The notes: a model not told the origin generated them from the letters alone. 16,070 bases of DNA from JAHIJO01 sp964486075 (GCA_964486075.1 CAZALU010000072.1:1-16070); one strand, 5' to 3'. Counted from the first letter of the stretch, positions 1 to 5,953 are shown. A program made the numbers and translations.

Positions 1-78
1 CCGTGTCTCTGTGGTAAATCCCCTCTTCGACCCACAGATTCTGGTGAGGAGCCTTATATTATAGCCTTTAGAGCAGGG

Positions 79-137
79 CTAATTCAATACTAAGGGATTT
101 TACGCCATAAGGCGGATCCGTTGGCGGACAATCTTTT
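79..137. repeat. Linker repeat plus small hairpins, upstream of the first cassette
   Basis: Positions 79-100 carry a 22-base A/T-rich linker (CTAATTCAAT then ACTAAGGGATTT) that recurs in variant form at 230-251 and 2746-2768. It is followed by two small hairpins: CGCC(103-106)/GGCG(111-114) and TCCG(117-120)/CGGA(125-128). The linker sits between palindromic cassettes, so it looks like a cassette junction rather than part of a gene. Positions 1-78 show no gene or clear repeat. Confidence 0.5.
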
Positions 138-204
138 GTAGCCGCGCACGGTGGGCCCGGTGTTCGGAGCCGACCCAAATCCGTCAGCTGACGGATCGGC
201 TACA
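137..204. repeat. Palindromic cassette A (TGTAGCCG/CGGCTACA closing stem)
   Basis: An 8-bp closing inverted repeat, TGTAGCCG (137-144) and CGGCTACA (197-204), encloses a different interior from the two other cassettes with the same closing arms. Inside is a perfect 18-bp palindrome at 179-196 (ATCCGTCAG/CTGACGGAT). A GGGCCC palindrome lies to its left. No open reading frame fits. It resembles the intergenic palindromic repeats (REP/BIME-like) of many bacterial genomes; no HUH transposase is present in the window. Confidence 0.75.
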
Positions 205-229
205 GTCGGAGTTGTCTGCTGCGGAGGGC

Positions 230-251
230 CTAATTAAATGCTAAGGAATTT
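230..251. repeat. Linker repeat between cassettes A and B
   Basis: CTAATTAAAT followed by GCTAAGGAATTT joins cassette A to cassette B copy 1. It matches the linker at 79-100 at 19 of 22 positions. Confidence 0.6.
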
Positions 252-358
252 CAAAGTGTTGTAGCCGCGACCGATGGTCGCGGTCCTCGGATTAGGACCA
301 ACATCAGCGATGTCGGCTACAGTAAAAATTGACCGGCAGTTGCCGGTCCTAATTTAAT
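239..358. repeat. Palindromic cassette B, copy 1 (cloverleaf-like, with satellite hairpin)
   Basis: The left flank TGCTAAGGAATTTCAAAGTG (239-258) is followed by closing arms TGTAGCCG (260-267) and CGGCTACA (314-321). They enclose three consecutive stem-loops: GCGACC/GGTCGC (267-272/276-281), GGTCCT/AGGACC (282-287/294-299) and ACATC/GATGT (301-305/309-313). After the closing arm comes a satellite hairpin GACCGGCA/TGCCGGTC (331-338/341-348) and then CCTAATTTAAT (348-358). The whole unit recurs at 2630-2755 with few changes in the core. It is gene-free and lies beyond the 3' end of mutL; positions 359-480 show nothing recognisable. Confidence 0.85.
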
Positions 359-480
359 GTTCTTTCGCAAATGAGTTCAATTTTAACCGCGAAGGGTAAG
401 GCTTTATTGTCTCGATGTGTTATTGCTTTGGAGCGCACAGGCGGCAGGAGGCGCGGGCCATAATGCACGTTGCTGCAACT

Positions 481-2340
481 TCAGGCCCGCCCGAATTTTC
501 TGTCCAATTCCCGGAACGACTGATGGATTAGGGTGGGACGCCCATGCGGACAGGTGTAGGGCATTTCGGCCTCGGCCAGTTGGCGTACCAGCGCGGCGAT
601 TTCTTGCTCAGTTAAATTTTGGTGCGCTTTCACCGCTGCCTTGCAGGCGGACTGTGCGATGCGTTCCTGCAGCAGACGGCGCACGCCGTCACGTTTGCCG
701 ATTTCCTCCAGGGCGGCTGCCATGTCCGACAACAGAAGCTTAGGGGCGATATCGGCAAAACAGACTGGGAGTGCGTCAATCACGAACGTGTCCCCGCCGA
801 ATTCGGCTATGCCGAAGCCGAGGGATTTCAGAAGCTCCAGATGGCGGCGCACGCGTTGGGCGGCGACTGGCGGCAATTCCACGGTTTCGGCGATAAGCAG
901 CCCCTGGCTTTCAATGCGGCCGTCGGTTACTTGCGCGAGATAACGCTCGTAGAGCACCCGTTCATGGGCTGCATGCGGATCCATGAGCACCAGGCCGTCT
1001 TCCACTTCCATGACCACGTATAGCCCGCCTACCTGGCCGAGGATCCGGCAATGCGTCCACGGCGAATCGCGCCCCGTAAACGGGGCGGTGTTCATCCCGT
1101 TCCCCGCCGTCGTCGGCGCCGGTGGGTCCGGCCGGCCGAGCTCGCCCGCGCCCGGGGTGGTCGGCACCGCCGTGGTTGATCCGCTTTCGGCGGGGAGTGG
1201 CAGGCGGGGATAAGAAAAATTGTGAGTCGGCATGATTCTTTCCAGCCCGACCAGGCTGGGATGGTGCGGGTTCGGTGTTGGGAGCGGCTGCGCGGATGTT
1301 GCCAAAGCATCGCTGCCGCGGTCTTCCGGGCGGACCGCTTGACTTGCTGGGCCCAGCGCGCTTCGGATCGCCGCGATGGTAGCGTCCCGCACCGAGCCGG
1401 GATCGCGAAAACGCACTTCTTTCTTGGCCGGATGCACGTTGACATCCACCTGCCCGGGATCCAGTTCGATGAACAGGAACAAAACTGGAAAACGGTCGCG
1501 TGCCAACAACGAGCGATAGCCTTCGCGAATGGCGCCGCTCAGGACCGGTGCACCGGCTGGGCGTCCGTTAATGAATAGATATTGTTCCGAGCGGTCCGAG
1601 CGGCTGCTGGCTGGCAGGCCGACATAGCCCGAAACCCTCACAGCGCCGGCGGTATGATCAGCGCGGCGCAATTGGGTATGAACCGCTGTTGGTAATAATT
1701 CGCGCAGGCGGTCTTGCGATCCGCCTCCTCCCGGCAGAACATATATCGCGCGGCCATCCACCGTCAGGTTCATGCCCACGGCGGGATGGGCCAGAGCACA
1801 CGTGAAAAACACCTGGCGGATATGAAAACATTCCGTCGACTCCGAACGCAGGAATTTACGGCGCGCCGGTGCGTTGAAAAACAGGTTGCGAACCTCCACC
1901 GTGGTCCCCGGCGGAGAACCGGCGTCGCGCACGTCCTGTATTTTTCCGCCGGACATGACTATTTCCGTGCCGCCCACATCGTTGGCGCGGCGGGTCCTCA
2001 GGACAAAACGCGACACGGAAGCAATAGCCGCCATTGCCTCGCCCCGGAACCCGAGCGTGGCGATGTGTTCGATGTCTTCCACATCTCTGATCTTGCTCGT
2101 GGCGTAGCGTTCCACGGAGAGCAGGGCGTCGTCCCGAGTCATGCCGCTGCCGTTATCGGCAACTCGCACGAGCGTGCGTCCGCCGGCGACGATTTCCACG
2201 TCGATCTGAGAGGCCCCGGCATCCAGGGCATTTTCCATCAACTCCTTGAGCGCCGAGGCCGGGCGTTCGACCACTTCGCCGGCGGCGATTTTATTGGCCA
2301 CGTGGTCCGTTAGAATCCGAATATGCGGCGAATCTTGCAT
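481..2340 (-). CDS. mutL: DNA mismatch repair protein MutL
   Basis: MutL links mismatch recognition by MutS to strand incision. The protein is 619 residues, normal for the family. The N-terminal GHKL ATPase is intact: IAAGEVVERPAS (18-29), KELMENALDAGA (32-43, with E33 and N37 matching the ATPase residues of E. coli MutL), DNGSGM (62-67) and TLGFRGEAMAAIAS (95-108). A proline-rich linker (about 340-425) leads to a C-terminal dimerisation domain. That domain has the metal-dependent endonuclease motif in slightly altered form, DPHAAHERVLYE (454-465; the usual Q is P), plus ACKAAVKA (565-572), CPHGRP (597-602) and a terminal FGR. It is therefore probably an incising MutL of the kind found in bacteria lacking MutH. 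The ATG at 2340 is chosen because the ATPase domain begins right after it; a GGAAGGA Shine-Dalgarno-like site lies 15 nt upstream, rather far. It is monocistronic, with repeats on both sides. Confidence 0.97.
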   Translation of the reverse strand: MQDSPHIRILTDHVANKIAAGEVVERPASALKELMENALDAGASQIDVEIVAGGRTLVRVADNGSGMTRDDALLSVERYATSKIRDVEDIEHIATLGFRGEAMAAIASVSRFVLRTRRANDVGGTEIVMSGGKIQDVRDAGSPPGTTVEVRNLFFNAPARRKFLRSESTECFHIRQVFFTCALAHPAVGMNLTVDGRAIYVLPGGGGSQDRLRELLPTAVHTQLRRADHTAGAVRVSGYVGLPASSRSDRSEQYLFINGRPAGAPVLSGAIREGYRSLLARDRFPVLFLFIELDPGQVDVNVHPAKKEVRFRDPGSVRDATIAAIRSALGPASQAVRPEDRGSDALATSAQPLPTPNPHHPSLVGLERIMPTHNFSYPRLPLPAESGSTTAVPTTPGAGELGRPDPPAPTTAGNGMNTAPFTGRDSPWTHCRILGQVGGLYVVMEVEDGLVLMDPHAAHERVLYERYLAQVTDGRIESQGLLIAETVELPPVAAQRVRRHLELLKSLGFGIAEFGGDTFVIDALPVCFADIAPKLLLSDMAAALEEIGKRDGVRRLLQERIAQSACKAAVKAHQNLTEQEIAALVRQLAEAEMPYTCPHGRPTLIHQSFRELDRKFGRA

Positions 2341-2355
2341 GGATTCACACTCTTG

Positions 2356-2362
2356 TCCTTCC
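2356..2362 (-). promoter_or_regulatory. Shine-Dalgarno-like site of mutL
   Basis: On the minus strand GGAAGGA reads 2362 to 2356. It is the only purine-rich anti-16S-like stretch before the mutL ATG, but the spacing of 15 nt is longer than usual, so translation may be weak or the site incidental. Confidence 0.35.
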
Positions 2363-2378
2363 GGTGTTTTCCGCTATG

Positions 2379-2407
2379 ATTCTAAATTGGTAAAACATGT
2401 TTTGCCA
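2379..2407 (-). promoter_or_regulatory. Candidate sigma-70 promoter of mutL with palindromic spacer
   Basis: Reading the minus strand, TGGCAA (2407-2402) is followed by a 17-nt spacer and TAGAAT (2384-2379; 5 of 6 matches to TATAAT). This predicts a start near 2372 and a 32-nt leader for mutL. The -35 match is poor. The spacer contains the 12-bp perfect palindrome AAAACATGTTTT (2392-2403), within an 18-bp near-palindrome (2389-2406), which could be an operator. Confidence 0.4.
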
Positions 2408-2458
2408 GCATAAATGGCGGCTATCTCATGTTCCAGGGCGATTAGAGCGGCGGCTACT

Positions 2459-2549
2459 CTCCGCTGGGACCGATACCGTTCCATGCATGGGATTAGCCCC
2501 TTTCCCGTAAACATACACAATTTTGCGTGTATCTTTCTGGGTAGCGGAG
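2459..2549. repeat. Multi-stem intergenic element
   Basis: Outer arms CTCCGCT (2459-2465) and AGCGGAG (2543-2549) enclose two internal symmetric sites: CCATGCATGG (2481-2490, perfect palindrome) and ATACAC/GTGTAT (2513-2518/2527-2532, 8-nt loop). To its left, GGCGGCTATCTC and GGCGGCTACTCTC form a short direct repeat. The architecture, one closing stem around several hairpins, parallels the cassettes nearby although the sequence differs. A 78-codon open frame across 2374-2610 (minus) has no recognisable protein features and is not called as a gene. Confidence 0.5.
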
Positions 2550-2601
2550 GCTTTCCTTCCGTAGGCAGGTCAGCTGCCAATGGGTGAACGCCTCCGAAGA
2601 T

Positions 2602-2620
2602 CGCAGGCATAAACCCTGCG
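2602..2620. repeat. Short hairpin CGCAGG/CCTGCG
   Basis: CGCAGG (2602-2607) and CCTGCG (2615-2620) form a 6-bp stem with a 7-nt loop, directly before cassette B copy 2. There is no T-run on either strand next to it, so it is not a standard intrinsic terminator. Confidence 0.45.
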
Positions 2621-2629
2621 TTACCTTGA

Positions 2630-2755
2630 TGCTAAGGAATTTCAAAGTGTTGTAGCCGCGACCGATGGTCGTGGTCCTCGGATTAGGACCGCCATCATCG
2701 ATGTCGGCTACAGTCAGAATTGCACCCCGATCCGGATCGGGGCGCCTAATTTAAT
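2630..2755. repeat. Palindromic cassette B, copy 2 (cloverleaf-like, with different satellite hairpin)
   Basis: This is a second copy of the 239-358 unit. The left flank TGCTAAGGAATTTCAAAGTG is identical, the closing arms are TGTAGCCG (2651-2658) and CGGCTACA (2705-2712), and the 62-nt core differs from copy 1 at four positions only. The satellite hairpin after it, in contrast, is a different sequence: a perfect 18-bp palindrome CCCCGATCC/GGATCGGGG (2725-2742). The unit ends with the same CCTAATTTAAT (2745-2755). Confidence 0.85.
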
Positions 2756-2768
2756 CTGATAGGAATTT
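2746..2768. repeat. Linker repeat between two cassette families
   Basis: CTAATTTAAT, a short variable part, then AGGAATTT forms a variant of the linkers at 79-100 and 230-251. Here it joins cassette B copy 2 to the unrelated TTGTAGGG palindrome that starts at 2774. Confidence 0.5.
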
Positions 2769-2773
2769 GTTGT

Positions 2774-2862
2774 TTGTAGGGCGGGCATGTCCCGGCTTCG
2801 GGATTGCCCGCCGTGTCCTTCCTAAACCGGCGGGAAGCCCAAGGGGCGTTCCCGCCCTACAA
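2774..2862. repeat. Complete 89-bp palindromic element (TTGTAGGGCGGG/CCCGCCCTACAA)
   Basis: Perfect 12-bp terminal inverted repeats TTGTAGGGCGGG (2774-2785) and CCCGCCCTACAA (2851-2862) enclose a nested hairpin, GCGGGCA/TGCCCGC (2781-2787/2805-2811) around CCCG/CGGG (2791-2794/2799-2802). A further GGCGGGAA/TTCCCGCC pairing lies towards the right end. No protein is encoded. It looks like a non-autonomous dispersed repeat. Confidence 0.8.
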
Positions 2863-2882
2863 TCCGGAATATCCGAAATCCA

Positions 2883-2971
2883 TTGTAGGGCCGGCATGTC
2901 CTCCCGACCTCCCGGAGAGTCGGGATGGGATTGCCCGCCGTCTTTCTGCCAAGGCCGGCGGGTCTACCCGC
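2883..2971. repeat. Diverged, right-truncated copy of the TTGTAGGG element
   Basis: The left end TTGTAGGGC-CGGCATGTCC matches the element at 2774 with one change, followed by a longer nested hairpin region and the shared TTGCCCGCCGT. The right terminal arm CCCTACAA is missing. The copy runs instead into a GCGGGT/ACCCGC hairpin (2958-2963/2966-2971) and reaches the end of the argininosuccinate synthase gene. On the minus strand this last hairpin is the first strong fold after that gene's stop, but a T-run lies on the wrong side of it for a standard terminator. Confidence 0.6.
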
Positions 2972-2998
2972 TCTCCGGCGGAAAAAGACGACGTTCAG

Positions 2999-4231
2999 TC
3001 AGGCGCGGATTTGCCCGGCGCGGGCCAGGCTGCGCGCTTCGACGCTTTGGATTTCCACGAAGCCCTGGGAGCTGACCGGGTTCAATCCGCGGCTCTTTTC
3101 CATGGATGAATCCGCCGGGTTATAGAGCGATGCCCGGCAGTTGATCAATTTCTGGAAGTAGATATTGCCTTTCAGTAGGCCGACCTGGACCGTGCCGTTG
3201 GCGTAATGTGCCAGGCTGTCAATCGCTGCCTGCGCGGCGCGTGTGGCGGGATCGAAATAGCGTCCATCGTAAATCTGTCCCGCGATCAGCTCTGAAAGCT
3301 GTCGGAACAACCGGGTTGCGCGACGGTCCATGGTGGCTTGGTAAACGAATTCCAAGCACCGGCCGAGCAGTTCCATTCCGGGCGCCTCATATACTCCGCG
3401 ACTCTTGGTGCCGATTACACGATTTTCCAGGGCGTGTTTCATGCCAAGCCCGTTTCGTCCGCCAATTGTATTGGCCAGCCGCATGACCGCCAAGGGTGCT
3501 AATTTTTTGCCGTTGATTATTATCGCGTGACCTTGCTCGAAGCGGATTGTTACCTTTTCGACGCGGTTAGGCGCGGCGTGCGGCCAGACGCCCATGGTGG
3601 GGACGACGATCGTGGCGGGCGTTTCCAGGCTTTCCAGGTCTTCCGCTTCGTGCGACAGGCCGGCCAGGTTGGCGTCCGTTGAATATTTTTTTCGGCCGCC
3701 GACAAAACATTTGATGCCCTTATGGTTGAGGTAGGCGGCCATCTGAGTGCGGCCGGGGAATTCAGCCAGCAGATCCGGGTCACGCCAGGGGGCGTAAACT
3801 TGCATGGCTGGTGCCAGCGCGTTGGTGTAGCGCTCGAAACGGACCTGGTCGTTGCCCCGGCCGGTGGCGCCGTGGGCCAGCACCGTGCAGCCGCGCTTTT
3901 GCATTTCCGGGATTAGCCCGCGGACAGTGACCGCCCGGGCGATGCCGGTGGTATTCCAGTATCCGCCGTCGTACATGGCCTGCGCCTTGATCACCTCGAA
4001 ACAGGCATCCGCCATCTGGCGCTTTAGGTCCACAATGATGGTGCTGACACCGCAGGGCGCCATCTTTTTGCCGATATTCCGGATATCAGTTTCGTCGGGC
4101 TGAGCCAAATCCGCCGAAAAGCAGAGAGCGTTGATGCCCAGGTCCGTCAGTTTGCGGGCGATAGTTCGACTGTCCAGCCCGCCAGATACGCAGATGCCGA
4201 TTTTTTCGTTTTTTATTTCATCCAGTGTCAT
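2999..4231 (-). CDS. argG: Argininosuccinate synthase, type 2 (E. coli-like) subfamily
   Basis: The family joins citrulline and aspartate with ATP to form argininosuccinate in arginine synthesis. The 410-residue protein has the PP-loop ATP site SGGLDS (16-21), YWNTTGIAR (91-99, like the YxNTTPLGR of E. coli ArgG), GATGRGNDQVRFE (121-133), YSTDANL (183-189), HE (194-195), GGRNGLGM (257-264) and KSRGVYEAPG (276-285). These resemble the E. coli (type 2) form more than the human/Thermus form, except that GATGRGNDQVRFE resembles the type 1 version. It is somewhat shorter than E. coli ArgG (about 447). The PL of the NTTPLGR segment is GI here, near the citrulline site, so substrate should be tested. 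Its ATG overlaps the dihydroorotase stop (ATGA), making it the last gene of the operon. No argH is in the window. The fold is certain; arginine synthesis as its role is likely but not proven. Confidence 0.88.
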   Translation of the reverse strand: MTLDEIKNEKIGICVSGGLDSRTIARKLTDLGINALCFSADLAQPDETDIRNIGKKMAPCGVSTIIVDLKRQMADACFEVIKAQAMYDGGYWNTTGIARAVTVRGLIPEMQKRGCTVLAHGATGRGNDQVRFERYTNALAPAMQVYAPWRDPDLLAEFPGRTQMAAYLNHKGIKCFVGGRKKYSTDANLAGLSHEAEDLESLETPATIVVPTMGVWPHAAPNRVEKVTIRFEQGHAIIINGKKLAPLAVMRLANTIGGRNGLGMKHALENRVIGTKSRGVYEAPGMELLGRCLEFVYQATMDRRATRLFRQLSELIAGQIYDGRYFDPATRAAQAAIDSLAHYANGTVQVGLLKGNIYFQKLINCRASLYNPADSSMEKSRGLNPVSSQGFVEIQSVEARSLARAGQIRA

Positions 4232-5187
4232 AAGGTAAGTTTCCTTTCGTCAAACGCGCGCCGGATGGCGCCGCCAGTTACTTCGCGGATTCGGTCGCTG
4301 CTCAAACCCCAGCAGGGCAGCAGTTCTTTCATAAGCATTTGATAGAGGCAAAGCGCAGGATAGCCGGAAGCGTAGGGAGGGTAAAGTTTTTCGCTGATCG
4401 GGTGTGGGGCGTGGTCGGTTTCGATCCAGTCGATTTCGCCGTCTTTGAGCGCCTTGCGCAAGATGACCACGTCAGAGGGCTCGCGCAAGGGCGGATTGGT
4501 TTTGTAGAGAAGCCCCGTGGCGCCCGCTGCCTGGGATGTCGACCAAAGTAGGTGGTGCGGGGTGACGCCGCAGGTGATTTTCAGTTTGCCGCGGGCTTCC
4601 CGGACCGTATCCAGGCCGGCGGCTGAGGATATGTGACAGATGTGCAGGCCGCCCTGGAAGCCGGCAGCTTCGGCGAAGCGGACCTGGTCCGCGATCGCTT
4701 GCGCCTCAGCCACCACCGGGCGGGACAGGGAATGGGTTTGCGGCTGTTTGGGGTCAAACGCGTTGACGAATAGTGATTCCTTTTCGCAATGCGCGGCCAG
4801 AACCCCCGTGTAACCGACGTCGGCCAGAATCCGATAGACCAGCTGCTGATCATGTTCGGCAACGACCGCCAAGGCGCCCACCGAGCGGCCAGCATAGAGT
4901 TTAAGGCCGATGATGTGCTCTTGATTGGCGACTGCGGCGGCCGCCGCGCGTAGCTGGATCGGGTCGGCCGTAGCGCCGAGATACATCCGGTAGCGGCGCC
5001 GGCCGCCGACCGGCACGAGCTTCAGGCGCGATTCGGCGTCGCCTTCCGAGAGGAGCGGTGGATCCGTGTTGGGCATGTCGAAAATCATGGACACGCCCTG
5101 TTCGTCGCATAATTTCAGGACGTGGGCGATCGTTTCCTTGTAGTTCTCGCGGCCATCACGGCAATGGACATGGGGATCGATTATCAT
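4228..5187 (-). CDS. pyrC: Dihydroorotase-like amidohydrolase
   Basis: The protein resembles dihydroorotase, the zinc enzyme that cyclises carbamoyl-aspartate to dihydroorotate in pyrimidine synthesis. All expected metal and substrate positions are visible: HVHCRD (6-11), DMPNT (37-41), the lysine expected to be carbamylated in GLKLY (K96), AHCE (H133), HICH (H182/H185), TPHHLL (209-214), KTNPPLRE (229-236) and ETDHAPH (D258). At 319 residues it starts directly at the HxH motif and lacks the N-terminal beta-sandwich part of long (type I) dihydroorotases, while its motifs (KTNPPLR, DHAPH) are of that type. Start and stop overlap both neighbours by ATGA, implying translational coupling. Dihydroorotase is the best call; another cyclic amidohydrolase of the same superfamily cannot be excluded. 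Confidence 0.85.
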   Translation of the reverse strand: MIIDPHVHCRDGRENYKETIAHVLKLCDEQGVSMIFDMPNTDPPLLSEGDAESRLKLVPVGGRRRYRMYLGATADPIQLRAAAAAVANQEHIIGLKLYAGRSVGALAVVAEHDQQLVYRILADVGYTGVLAAHCEKESLFVNAFDPKQPQTHSLSRPVVAEAQAIADQVRFAEAAGFQGGLHICHISSAAGLDTVREARGKLKITCGVTPHHLLWSTSQAAGATGLLYKTNPPLREPSDVVILRKALKDGEIDWIETDHAPHPISEKLYPPYASGYPALCLYQMLMKELLPCWGLSSDRIREVTGGAIRRAFDERKLTL

Positions 5188-5951
5188 GGCGTACCTATCA
5201 GCGTCTCCAGTTCGCCTTTGATTTCCTTATAGGTTTGCATGATTTTGAGCGCCTTGGCTCGTGTTGTCGAGTTGTGGTAAAATTTACGAAAATAATCGGG
5301 GTGCGCGCGGAGAGTGTTCAAGGCCCAAGCGTGCTTGTCACGCATCCGCTCGACCAGCGCCCGATGGACGGTAACGGAAATGGCGCCGTCCCGGAGCATC
5401 AAGTTCCAAGCGTGTTCGTTCAAGGGCACCACGCTCAGGGCGGGCACGCCCAGTCCTTTGAGCACATTTACGCCATCCTCCAGTCGGTCCACGAAAGCAA
5501 CGAATCCGACCAGGTGCCCGCCGCTCTTTTCGATCATTGGTTTCCAATAATTACGGACCGAGGAACCTTCGTTATTGAGATCGGCCACATGGAGAACTGA
5601 TTTGCCCGAAACATCGGCGCCAAGTGCTTGCCTGTCTTTATAAAGTTTCAAGTGTGGCTTGCCGAGCGCCACAGCGGTCGGGTTTGAAAAATCCCAGTCG
5701 CGTGATTCGCCTCCGGAAATGACATCGAACGCCGCCGCCTCGGATTGGATGAGCTCGACCAGCGAGCGGATGGCGGTGGCGTAGGCGCCGCCGTCCTTTT
5801 CGATCGTGGTGCTCTGGAAGTAGTAGGGGCCGATCTGCCCGGAAGTGTAGGGGAACCAGGGGACGGCTTCGTCCACGAATTGAAAAGCACCGGTTGCCAA
5901 CAGGGCGCGCAGGTTGGTTTCCTGGAGGGCGATGTGTGATCGGTTTTGCAT
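5184..5951 (-). CDS. Orotate phosphoribosyltransferase-like protein with divergent PRPP loop
   Basis: This 255-residue protein looks like a PRTase-fold enzyme of a divergent orotate phosphoribosyltransferase type. Visible motifs are YTSGQIGPYY (35-44, an OPRT-like entry segment), SGGESRDWDFS (79-89), GKPHLKLYKD (97-106) and VLHVADLNNEGSS (119-131), which takes the place of the usual PRPP loop (hydrophobic strand, D-D, TGT/S). I recall similar motifs (SGGERRDWFFS, HVADLVTEASS) in proteins annotated as OPRT in some Clostridia; this is from memory. If catalytic, it would transfer orotate or a related base to PRPP. The ATG at 5951 is preferred; an in-frame TTG at 5957 overlaps the ankyrin gene's stop. 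Its 3' end overlaps the dihydroorotase start by ATGA, which supports a pyrimidine role. Confidence 0.75.
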   Translation of the reverse strand: MQNRSHIALQETNLRALLATGAFQFVDEAVPWFPYTSGQIGPYYFQSTTIEKDGGAYATAIRSLVELIQSEAAAFDVISGGESRDWDFSNPTAVALGKPHLKLYKDRQALGADVSGKSVLHVADLNNEGSSVRNYWKPMIEKSGGHLVGFVAFVDRLEDGVNVLKGLGVPALSVVPLNEHAWNLMLRDGAISVTVHRALVERMRDKHAWALNTLRAHPDYFRKFYHNSTTRAKALKIMQTYKEIKGELETLIGTP

Positions 5952-5953
5952 TA

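Noticed and set aside
260..321. tRNA gene, because the fold looks like a cloverleaf
   Set aside because: There is no GGTTCRANYCC T-arm motif, no D-arm consensus, no plausible 7-nt anticodon loop (loops are 3, 6 and 3 nt), and the length is 62 nt. A second near-identical copy with different flanking hairpins fits a repeat element better.
137..358. CRISPR array
   Set aside because: The repeats are few, palindromic and unevenly spaced, the spacers are not of uniform length, and there is no cas gene.
1714..2313. 199-codon open frame antisense to mutL
   Set aside because: It lies wholly opposite the conserved ATPase-coding part of mutL, which explains its openness at this G+C content; its product has no protein-family features.
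2374..2610. 78-codon open frame on the minus strand between mutL and the repeats
   Set aside because: No recognisable domain, no ribosome site, and it lies entirely across palindromes and short direct repeats, including the predicted mutL promoter.
2941..2998. Intrinsic terminator for the minus-strand operon
   Set aside because: The GCGGGT/ACCCGC hairpin is present, but the T-run on the minus strand comes before the hairpin instead of after it.
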